Source: Mycobacterium scrofulaceum | GTDB taxonomy: Bacteria > Actinomycetota > Actinomycetes > Mycobacteriales > Mycobacteriaceae | Assembly (NCBI RefSeq): GCF_002086735.1 | Contig: NZ_MVIJ01000019.1 | Span: 36,160 to 100,159 of the forward strand | Direction of reading: 5' to 3' | Length of the DNA: 64,000 nucleotides | Shown here: positions 16,707 to 23,716 of the stretch, piece by piece | How positions within the stretch are numbered: position 1 is the stretch's first letter | Layout: every line of letters starts with the position of its first letter | Notes under the pieces: generated by a model | Seen by the model: the letters and a program-made list of their open reading frames with translations, nothing else | Told to the model about the DNA's origin: nothing | Database searches by the model: none | Made by a program: the position numbers and the translations under genes

Positions 16707-17863
16707 CGCGGTTCGTCCCCCAGGATCAGCAGCGTGGTGAACAATGCCCCCGCTCCCCCGTTGCTGCACAACGCGATATGCGCGTCGGGGACCTGAAGCT
16801 CGCCGGCCTGGCCGCGCAGCTGCTGGACCGCTCGGATGGCCCGTTGCATCATCTGGGGATTGGAGCCCGCGTGGCTGAACGACATGGTTCCTCCGTCGGT
16901 GGTGATGGGGTGGCTGCCGTCGATGGCGATGTGGCCGTCCGCGACGAACGGCCCGCCCTCGCCCTCGCCGCAGAATCCGAAAGCCTCGAGCTGCCGGATG
17001 ATCTCGAAGGAGAACGGGTCGTACAGCTCCAGCACGTCGACGTCGTCGGGCCGCAGCCCGGCGTGGTCGAACGCGCGCCCGGCCGCACGCCGGCCGACCA
17101 CACCGTTCACGTGCCGGTCCCGCCGCCCGGTCAAATCCCACGCCGGCGGATGCTGGTAGGAGGGGCCGTGAAAGTCGGCGCCGCTGCCCAAGACGTAGAC
17201 GGGCTGGCTTGCGCCATCCACTTTTTCGAGGTTGGCCACCACGAGCGCGCACCCGCCTTCGGACGTGGTGGCGCAGTCGAGCAGGTGGAACGGCTCGGCG
17301 ATGGGCCGGGACCCGGTGATGTCGTCGGGCGCGAAGGGCCCACGCTGGTAGTAGACGGCCTCGGGGTTGCGCGACCCGTTGTTGCGGATGGTCGCGGCGA
17401 CGATCGAAAGTTGTTCGCGCGTCGTGCCGTAGGTGTGCATGTGCCGGCGCGCGATGAGCGCGAATTCCGCGGTGGTGAACATGCCCCACGGCGCGACGAA
17501 CTCGTTCTCGGGCCGCGTCCACGGCGCCGTCGCCTCGTGGTCGCGGTACTCGCCGGCCTGGGCGGCCACCAGCACCACCACGTCGGCCATGCCGTGTTCG
17601 ATGGCGGTGACCGCTTCGGTGACCATGCCGACGCCGAACGCGAGCCCCTGCCAGGCCGGGCCGAGGCGCAGGTCGTAGATGAGCGCGGTGGACAGCGGCC
17701 CCGCGCTGATCCCGTCGACGTCCTCGAGGCGCAGGCCCGCGTCGTCGAGGGCGCCGCGGATCGCCTTGAGCGCCAGGCTGCGTGACGTCTCGCCGTCCAG
17801 GCGTCGGCCCTGCCGGGTGTTGTGCACCCCGACGATCGCCGCGGTGCGTTTTCTGCCTGCCAC
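16703..17863 (-). CDS. SCP2-type thiolase-like protein (Ltp-like), pair A
   Basis: 386-aa thiolase-fold protein of the lipid-transfer/SCP-x group. It has TAAIVGVHNTRQGR at the start, LYDPFSFEIIRQLEAFGF, and C-terminal SNGGAG (CSNGGAGALF). The nucleophilic Cys of true thiolases (CASS/CSSG type) is not present in the expected place, which reads LVAAQAGEYRD. That loss is normal in Ltp2-like aldolases. With the coupled DUF35 partner the likely reaction is retro-aldol cleavage of a beta-hydroxyacyl-CoA (inference from Ltp2-ChsH2). ATG 17863; the 109-aa gene lies 18 bp upstream in the same operon. Confidence 0.87.
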   Translation of the reverse strand: MAGRKRTAAIVGVHNTRQGRRLDGETSRSLALKAIRGALDDAGLRLEDVDGISAGPLSTALIYDLRLGPAWQGLAFGVGMVTEAVTAIEHGMADVVVLVAAQAGEYRDHEATAPWTRPENEFVAPWGMFTTAEFALIARRHMHTYGTTREQLSIVAATIRNNGSRNPEAVYYQRGPFAPDDITGSRPIAEPFHLLDCATTSEGGCALVVANLEKVDGASQPVYVLGSGADFHGPSYQHPPAWDLTGRRDRHVNGVVGRRAAGRAFDHAGLRPDDVDVLELYDPFSFEIIRQLEAFGFCGEGEGGPFVADGHIAIDGSHPITTDGGTMSFSHAGSNPQMMQRAIRAVQQLRGQAGELQVPDAHIALCSNGGAGALFTTLLILGDEPR

Positions 17864-17881
17864 TTCGGTGATCCTTCGCGT

Positions 17882-18211
17882 CTAGTTCTCGTCCGCCACG
17901 ACACCGAGGTAGGTGCCGACGACGTCGTAGCGTCGCCCGTCGCGGGTGATGGTCCCGATCGTCGTGGTTCGTGCGTCGGTGGACGCCGCGCCCCCGTCCA
18001 CCACGTCGATGCGCACGTCCACGGGCCGCGCGGTCTGCGGGTCGGTGATCTCGACGACCATCGCCACCGCCCGCTCGTGCTCGTCCCATTCGACGCTGGT
18101 GATGCGGTGCCGGGCGGTCAACTCCATCACCACCGAGTCCTCGCGGACCAGAAACCGTACGGGCGCGCATAATTCGCCGGGGCGCGGCGGCACGCACAGG
18201 GTGACCGCCAT
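17882..18211 (-). CDS. Small protein of unknown function in the catabolic operon
   Basis: 109 aa: VTLCVPPRPGELCAPVRFLV, then VVMELTARHRITSVEWDEHE and alternating beta-type residues to YLGVVADEN. No domain is recognised. The predicted pattern is mostly beta strand, not membrane bound, with no metal-site cluster. ATG 18211 lies 1 bp from the CoA-transferase stop codon and 18 bp before the thiolase start, so it is an integral operon member, possibly a hotdog- or lipocalin-like substrate binder (guess only). Confidence 0.75.
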   Translation of the reverse strand: MAVTLCVPPRPGELCAPVRFLVREDSVVMELTARHRITSVEWDEHERAVAMVVEITDPQTARPVDVRIDVVDGGAASTDARTTTIGTITRDGRRYDVVGTYLGVVADEN

Positions 18212-18212
18212 G

Positions 18213-20546
18213 TCACAGGCCCGCCGGTCGGTCGCTGATGGTCCCCGACCGCGCCAACGCGGACAACTCGTCGTCGCCGCGTCCCAGGAGTCCGGTCAGG
18301 ACCTCGCCGGTGTGCTGCCCGTACAGCGGCGGCACCCGACGGATCCAGCGCCGGGGCTTGCCGAGAAACGCGAACGGCATCCCCGTACACAGGAACGACC
18401 CGGCGACGGGGTGGTCGACGGTTTCCCAGAAGCCCCGCGCGTGCAGGTGCGGATCCCGCAGCAATTCGGGGGCCGGAGTGACCCGCGCCGCGGCCACGCC
18501 GGCGGCGCGCAGCGCTTCGACCGCCTCGGCCACCGGTCGCCGGGCCGTCCAGGCGGAGATCAGCTTGTCGGCTTCGTCCGCCTGCTCTCGCCAGTCACCG
18601 GCGCGGAGGTCCGGCCGCCCCAGCAGCCGGGCCAGCGCCGTGCGGGCGGCATCGTCCGTCGCGGCCAGGGCGACCCAGTCGTCCTCCCCCCGGCATCGGT
18701 AGACCCCTTGCGGGCCGGCGTCCGGCCCGCGGTTCCCGTTGCGCCGCATCGTCACTCCGCTGCGGGAGTATTCGACCAGCATCTCGGCGGCCACATTCAG
18801 TGCCGCCTCCACCATGGTGGATTCGACGTGCATGCCGGTCCCGTCCCGGTCGCGGATCGCCAGCGCGGCGACGGCGGCGAAGGCGGCGTGCAGCCCCGCG
18901 ATCGGGTCGCAGACCCCGCGCGGGATCACCGGGGGGCCGTCGGCGTGTCCGGTCATCCACGCCATCCCGGTCGCCTGCTCCATCGTCTGGGCGAAGCCCA
19001 CGCGGTCGCGCCAGGGACCGTCCAGGCCGAAGGCGGGCATCCGCACCATGATGGCGCGGGGGTTGGCCTCCCGCACGGCAGCCCAGTCCAGGCCGAAGTT
19101 CGCCATCACCCGGGGCGAGAAGTTCTCGATGACGAGATCGCTCGCGGCGATGAGCTCCAGCGCCGTGGCCCGCCCCGCGTCGGTGCTCAGTTCGATGCTG
19201 ACGCCACGCTTGTTGTTGTTGCTGCACAGGAAGACCGGGCCCCATTCCCACCACTGGTCCCATGTCGGCGGGCGGCCGGCGGAAAAGCGCATGCCGTCGG
19301 GCCGGCGGACCCCCTCGACCTTGATCACGTCGGCGCCCAGGGTGCCCAGCAGTTGGGTGGCGACCGGTCCCGCCCAGAACGCGGTGAAGTCGGTGATCCG
19401 GGTGTCGGCCAACGGCAGTGCGTCGGCGTCGGCGACGGCGGTCGGACGGGATCGCGGCGGCCAGTGGACCTTACCGTTGTCCGCGCCCAGTCCGGGGGCC
19501 CGCCCGGGGGGCCGGGTCGCCATCGCGCCGCTGCGATATGGCACCCTCGGCTGCAACACCCCCGCCTCCGATTGAACGAACACGCCGCGCTGCACGAAAT
19601 GGTCGATCGCGGGTAGCATTTCGGGCGTCGCGATCGGGGCCACCGGGATCCGGAAGCCGACCGCGAGGTCGACGACCTCCCGCGTGGTGCGGGCCCGGGT
19701 CCATCGCGTGACCGTGTCGAGGAACTCGTCGCGGCGGGCGACCCGGCCGTCGAACGAGGCGAGTTCGGCGTCGTCGAGCAGGTCAGCGCGATCGATCAGG
19801 ACCAGGAAGTCCTGGAACTGCTGGGCGGTGATCGTGCAGAAACCGACCATCCCGTCGGCGGTGGGGACGATCGACGGCAGCTCCAGACTGCGTTGCCCCA
19901 AAAGCGAATCCGCCCCCAGCACGCTGGCCGACATGGCGGACAGTCCGCCCATCGCGATCACCATCGCCTCGTACGTGGAGACGTCGACGATCTCGCCGCG
20001 GCCGCTGCGCGCGGCATGCCGCGCGGTCGCTGCGGCCACCGCCGCCGCAAAGGTGCCGGCCAGCCACTCGCCGAGCTGGCCGCCGGCCTGCACCGGCTCG
20101 TCCTCCGGCCAGCCGCGGCCGGCCGTCGAGCCGCACAACGCCTGCAGGATGAACTCGTTGGCGATCACGCGATCGTCGACGTAGGGGCCCGTGGTGCCGA
20201 ACGGCGTCACGGCGACGACCACGGCCGCGGCGCCGGTGTGGGCCGTGATGTCGTGGAGCGTCCAGCCGTCGGTCAGGTCGGTCAGCACGACGTCGGCGCC
20301 GGCCAGCAGGTCGGTGACCTCCGGCCGGCCAATGTTGGCCACGGACTTCTTGCTCGCGGCCAGGTAGCCGAACAGCGCGCCGGGCGGCCCACCGGCGGAT
20401 CGACCCCGCAGCGAATCCCCCTGCGCTGATTCGACTTTCACCACGTCGGCGCCCGCGTCGGCGAACATCTTGCCGCAGTAGGACACCGCGATCCCGTTCG
20501 ACAGCTCCAGCACGCGCCAGTCCTCGAACGGCGCCCGGGCTGCCAC
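18213..20546 (-). CDS. Tandem class III CoA-transferase (CaiB/BaiF fusion)
   Basis: 777-aa protein made of two complete class III CoA-transferase units. Unit 1 (about 1-375) starts WRVLELSNGIAVSYCGKMFADAGADVVKVE; unit 2 (about 390-777) starts TDFTAFWAGPVATQLLGTLGADVIKVEG. Family enzymes carry the acyl group on an Asp before a DxxxG turn. Unit 2 has it (GVCDPIAGLHAAF), while unit 1 has Glu there (QLGEWLAGTFAA), so unit 2 looks catalytic and unit 1 structural or altered. GTG 20546 starts 2 bp after the amidohydrolase stop. The enzyme would move CoA between acids without ATP, perhaps from a pathway product to the substrate or regenerating an intermediate. Confidence 0.9.
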   Translation of the reverse strand: MAARAPFEDWRVLELSNGIAVSYCGKMFADAGADVVKVESAQGDSLRGRSAGGPPGALFGYLAASKKSVANIGRPEVTDLLAGADVVLTDLTDGWTLHDITAHTGAAAVVVAVTPFGTTGPYVDDRVIANEFILQALCGSTAGRGWPEDEPVQAGGQLGEWLAGTFAAAVAAATARHAARSGRGEIVDVSTYEAMVIAMGGLSAMSASVLGADSLLGQRSLELPSIVPTADGMVGFCTITAQQFQDFLVLIDRADLLDDAELASFDGRVARRDEFLDTVTRWTRARTTREVVDLAVGFRIPVAPIATPEMLPAIDHFVQRGVFVQSEAGVLQPRVPYRSGAMATRPPGRAPGLGADNGKVHWPPRSRPTAVADADALPLADTRITDFTAFWAGPVATQLLGTLGADVIKVEGVRRPDGMRFSAGRPPTWDQWWEWGPVFLCSNNNKRGVSIELSTDAGRATALELIAASDLVIENFSPRVMANFGLDWAAVREANPRAIMVRMPAFGLDGPWRDRVGFAQTMEQATGMAWMTGHADGPPVIPRGVCDPIAGLHAAFAAVAALAIRDRDGTGMHVESTMVEAALNVAAEMLVEYSRSGVTMRRNGNRGPDAGPQGVYRCRGEDDWVALAATDDAARTALARLLGRPDLRAGDWREQADEADKLISAWTARRPVAEAVEALRAAGVAAARVTPAPELLRDPHLHARGFWETVDHPVAGSFLCTGMPFAFLGKPRRWIRRVPPLYGQHTGEVLTGLLGRGDDELSALARSGTISDRPAGL

Positions 20547-20548
20547 CC

Positions 20549-21886
20549 TCAGTTGCCCAGGCTGGTGGCGCGCCCCGCGATCCCGCCGGCTTCCGCCGTC
20601 ACCTGGGACTGCAGGGCGAACTGGGTCATCCGGGTCCACGCGTCGCGATCACGCTGGCTCGCCCGGCGGCCCACGTGTGTCACCACGTCGACGTCGGTGG
20701 CCTGGGCGCGCAGGGAACCGGCCCGGGCCCGTTCCTTCGGGATGTGCCGGAACGGATCGAACGAGTAGGCGGCCATGGCGTTTTCGTGGGTGATCTTGTC
20801 GATGACGGCGTCGCCGAGGTGCCCCATGGTCTCGATGACGTCCTCGGGTGCGAACGGCCAGTTGCTGTCGGAATGGGGGAAGTCGGACTCCCAGCACAGC
20901 ATGTCCTCGTTGAACCACTCCATGTTGCGCACGCCGACCTTGTCGCTGATGAAGCACGTGTAGAAGTGGCGTTTGAAGACGTCGGCGGGCCCGCTGTAGC
21001 CGGGCGGGAACTTCGCCAGCGTCCAGCCCGAATGGCGGTTGTAGACGTGCTCGGCCCGCCACAGGAAGTACGGGATCCAGCCGACGTCGCCCTCGGTGAG
21101 GGAGAACTTCAGCTGCGAGAAGTCCGCCCAGAACTCGGCCCAGATCAGCTCGGTGAAGGTGAACATGCTCATCATCGACGACGCCGTCATCTGCACGCTG
21201 GGCGGCGCGTCGCTCGACACCTGGGGGGAACGCGAGGCAGAACCCACATGCGTGCACAGCACCGTCTTGTTGTCACACACGGCCTCGAACAACGGGTACC
21301 AGTACCTGGTGTGAATGCTGGGCATCTGCAACGCTTCCGGGTTCTCCGAGAAAGTCACCGCGTGGCAGCCCTTGCCGGCGAGGCGGTTGACCTCCTTGGC
21401 CGCCTCCGTCACGTCGAACAGCGGCAGGATGCCGCAGGGGATGAACCGGCCCGGGTAGGCCGCGCACCACTCGTCGATGTGCCAATCGTTGTAGGCCTTG
21501 ATCATCACCAGGTTGACGTCGCGGTCGGGGCCCTGGTTGAGCACCTGGCCGGAGAAGCCGGTGAAGTTCGGGAAGTTCAGGCCGGCCAGCTGCCCGCCGG
21601 CGTTCATGTCGCGGATCCGCTCGTCCACGTTGAAGCAGCCGGGCCGCATCTCGTCGTAGCGGGAGGCGTCGATGTTGTACATCTCCCGGGGCTTTCCCGC
21701 CACCGCGTTCAAACCCATGTTCCGACCGCGGACCTCGCCGTAGTACCACTGCTGGACGCCGTCGGGTTCGGTGACCACCCGGGGTGCGCGGTCCCGGTAT
21801 TTCGCGGGGACGTGCGCGTCGAACATGTCGGCGGGCTCGGCAATGTGGTCGTCCACGCTGATCAGGATCAAGTCGTCCTTGTGCAT
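20549..21886 (-). CDS. Metal-dependent amidohydrolase (amidohydrolase_2 type)
   Basis: 445-aa member of the amidohydrolase 2 (ACMSD/decarboxylase-like) group. It begins ILISVDDHIAEPADMF, the group's VDDHxxEP signature, and has LCTHVGSASRSP with the metal His and WESDFPHSDSNWP with the C-terminal metal Asp region. Family members hydrolyse C-N bonds or decarboxylate ring-derived acids; several mycobacterial homologues are found in CoA-catabolic operons. ATG 21886 is supported by GAGGAG about 7 bp upstream; a longer frame to 21994 has no ribosome site. First gene of the leftward operon 21886 to 15623. Confidence 0.9.
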   Translation of the reverse strand: MHKDDLILISVDDHIAEPADMFDAHVPAKYRDRAPRVVTEPDGVQQWYYGEVRGRNMGLNAVAGKPREMYNIDASRYDEMRPGCFNVDERIRDMNAGGQLAGLNFPNFTGFSGQVLNQGPDRDVNLVMIKAYNDWHIDEWCAAYPGRFIPCGILPLFDVTEAAKEVNRLAGKGCHAVTFSENPEALQMPSIHTRYWYPLFEAVCDNKTVLCTHVGSASRSPQVSSDAPPSVQMTASSMMSMFTFTELIWAEFWADFSQLKFSLTEGDVGWIPYFLWRAEHVYNRHSGWTLAKFPPGYSGPADVFKRHFYTCFISDKVGVRNMEWFNEDMLCWESDFPHSDSNWPFAPEDVIETMGHLGDAVIDKITHENAMAAYSFDPFRHIPKERARAGSLRAQATDVDVVTHVGRRASQRDRDAWTRMTQFALQSQVTAEAGGIAGRATSLGN

Positions 21887-21907
21887 GCCGCGCTCCTCAC
21901 CGATACA

Positions 21908-21943
21908 GTGACTAGTAGACAATGGCGCCGATCGCAGTGTCAA
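21908..21943 (-). promoter_or_regulatory. Promoter region of the amidohydrolase operon
   Basis: TTGACA on the minus strand at 21943-21938 is a candidate -35. GTGACTAGTAGAC at 21908-21920 matches GACTA-N-TAG-N-C, a degraded copy of the palindrome at 22053. Confidence 0.35.
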
Positions 21944-22052
21944 CGGTGCGCGTCGGTCTAAATCCGCGGCTAAACGGCTGCATCGCAATGCCACGTCACG
22001 CTGGAGGCAGCCCGGTCTACACCGTGGGTTGGCGGCCAGCGGTCCGCGAAAT

Positions 22053-22069
22053 GGCGACTAATAGTCGCC
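22053..22069. promoter_or_regulatory. Perfect 17-bp palindrome between operons
   Basis: GGCGACTAATAGTCGCC has 8-bp arms and one central base. It is 10 bp beyond the DUF35 stop (22080) and 167 bp before the amidohydrolase start. The core GACTANTAG recurs at 21910. No U-run follows, so an operator is likelier than a terminator. Confidence 0.5.
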
Positions 22070-22079
22070 TACCGGGATG

Positions 22080-22493
22080 TCAGCCGGCGGGCTCGTAGCG
22101 CAGCATTGTGACGTCGTCCGCCGGGTAGTCGAAGAACACCGGCCGCACCCGCATCCCGATCCGCAGATCGGCGGGGTCGACGTTGACCATCTCGGTGGAA
22201 AACCTTGGCCCCTCGTCCCATTCGACGATGGCCAGCAGCTGGGGGACCGCGTCGGCGAAGTGCGGGCTGACCGGCCGCCGCGCCACGGTGTAGGAATACA
22301 ACGTCCCCATCCCGGAGATCTCACGCCACTCCAGGTCGTCAGCCAGGGTGCGCGGGGCGCGCACCCGCGGGTAGAACACGTAGCTTCCCAGCGAGGGCGA
22401 GTACTGGATTACGATGCGGTGCTGCGCCAACGCGTCCCAAAACGGGGCGCTGGTGGGGGTTTTGACGGGCATCGGGCGCTCGAAGGTGGCCAT
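22080..22493 (-). CDS. DUF35 OB-fold protein lacking the zinc ribbon cysteines
   Basis: 137-aa second DUF35 protein. The OB fold is clear (TLYSYTVARRPV, VPQLLAIVEWDEGPRF, RIGMRVRPVFFDYP), but the zinc ribbon segment reads IQYSPSLGSYVFYPR, with no Cys. A contact role without zinc is likely; acyl-CoA delivery to its thiolase partner is the expected job. ATG 22493 lies 6 bp after the stop of thiolase B, so both are coupled in the operon that begins with the acyl-CoA dehydrogenase. Confidence 0.88.
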   Translation of the reverse strand: MATFERPMPVKTPTSAPFWDALAQHRIVIQYSPSLGSYVFYPRVRAPRTLADDLEWREISGMGTLYSYTVARRPVSPHFADAVPQLLAIVEWDEGPRFSTEMVNVDPADLRIGMRVRPVFFDYPADDVTMLRYEPAG

Positions 22494-22499
22494 GTCCGA

Positions 22500-23708
22500 T
22501 CAATCCCCCTCGAGGATGAGCGTCGTCTGTTCCGACAGGATTCCGCCGTTGCCGGACACGAAGGCGCGATGACAGTCGGCGACCTGCGCCGCACCCGCGC
22601 GACCCATGATCTGGCGGGTGGCGTCGCAGACGTGGTGCATGCCGCCGGCGAGTCCGGCCTGGCCGAAACCCAGTTGCCCGCCCGCGGTGTTGAGCGGGAA
22701 GTCGCCGCGGAAGGTCAGGTCATGGCCGGCGACGAATTCCATGCCCTTGCCCTTCTCGCAGAAGCCCGCGTCCTCCAGCGACAGCAGCACGGTGATGGTG
22801 TAGCAGTCGTAGATCGACACCATGTCCATCTGCGCGCGACTCAGCTCAGTCATGGCGAACGCGGTATCGGCGGCCTCCGCGATCGGGGTGCACAGCAGAT
22901 CCTTGGCGTACGTCGGGGTCTTGAACGGCACGTGTTCGCCGAATCCCTTGACCCACACCGGGCGATGGCGCGCGCGCCTGGCGAGGTCGGCATTGGCGAC
23001 GACGACCGCGGCGCCCCCGACACAGGGCATGACGATCTCCAGCATGTGCAGGGGGTCGGCGATCACCGGGCTGGCCAGGACGTCGTCGACGGTGAGCGGC
23101 TTGTCCTTCCAGATGGCACCCTCGGTGTGGTTGGCGTTGAACCGCGTGTCGACGACGATCTTGGCCATCGCCCGCTCGTCGTAGCCGTAGACCGCCGCGT
23201 AGCGCTGGGCGACCTGCCCGTACGGGCCGTTCTGGCCGAGGTTGCCGTAGGGAATCTCGAATTCGGCTTGGGGAGAGCCGTATTGATTGCTCGACGACCC
23301 GAAGAACATCGCGTCGACCATAGGTCTGGGCTTCTTCTTCGATGAGGGCGTGATGTAGCGGGCCGGCAACGCGCACAAGACCGCGTCACAGATGCCCAGT
23401 TCGATCGCCGCGGCCGCGCGCCAGACCATGGCTGCCGCGCTCGCCCCGCCGAGGTCGACGTGTTCGGCGAATCGCGCTCCTACGCCGAGGTATTCGGCGA
23501 TGGTCGACGGCACGAAGATTTCCGACTCGGCCAGGTGCGATGCCACGATCCCGTCGACGACGTCACCGGGCAGCCCGGCATTCTCGAGTGCGGCCGCGGA
23601 CAATTCCGCCCACTGTTCGATCGCGAACGGCGCGAGCGACGCCTTGTTGAGCCGCTCGGGCGGCAGCTCGACATAGCCGACGATCGCGGCCTCACCGCGT
23701 AATCCCAT
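22500..23708 (-). CDS. SCP2-type thiolase-like protein (Ltp-like), pair B
   Basis: 402-aa lipid-transfer/SCP-x thiolase-like protein: EAAIVGYVELPPERL, SIYDCYTITVLLSLEDAGFC, FPLNTAGGQLGFGQAG and a C-terminal VSGNGG. Pair B keeps YDCYT and NTAGG, whereas pair A has YDPFS and TTDGG, so the two enzymes probably differ in substrate or reaction. The N-terminal Cys expected in degradative thiolases is replaced (LGGASAAAMVW). Together with the following DUF35 it resembles an Ltp2-type retro-aldolase. ATG 23708, 8 bp after the acyl-CoA dehydrogenase gene. Confidence 0.88.
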   Translation of the reverse strand: MGLRGEAAIVGYVELPPERLNKASLAPFAIEQWAELSAAALENAGLPGDVVDGIVASHLAESEIFVPSTIAEYLGVGARFAEHVDLGGASAAAMVWRAAAAIELGICDAVLCALPARYITPSSKKKPRPMVDAMFFGSSSNQYGSPQAEFEIPYGNLGQNGPYGQVAQRYAAVYGYDERAMAKIVVDTRFNANHTEGAIWKDKPLTVDDVLASPVIADPLHMLEIVMPCVGGAAVVVANADLARRARHRPVWVKGFGEHVPFKTPTYAKDLLCTPIAEAADTAFAMTELSRAQMDMVSIYDCYTITVLLSLEDAGFCEKGKGMEFVAGHDLTFRGDFPLNTAGGQLGFGQAGLAGGMHHVCDATRQIMGRAGAAQVADCHRAFVSGNGGILSEQTTLILEGD

Positions 23709-23716
23709 GTACAGTC

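Noticed and set aside
16284..18197. 637-codon frame joining DUF35 and thiolase A regions
   Set aside because: The upper part is out of frame with the thiolase; the GTGA overlap at 16703-16706 shows two separate genes.
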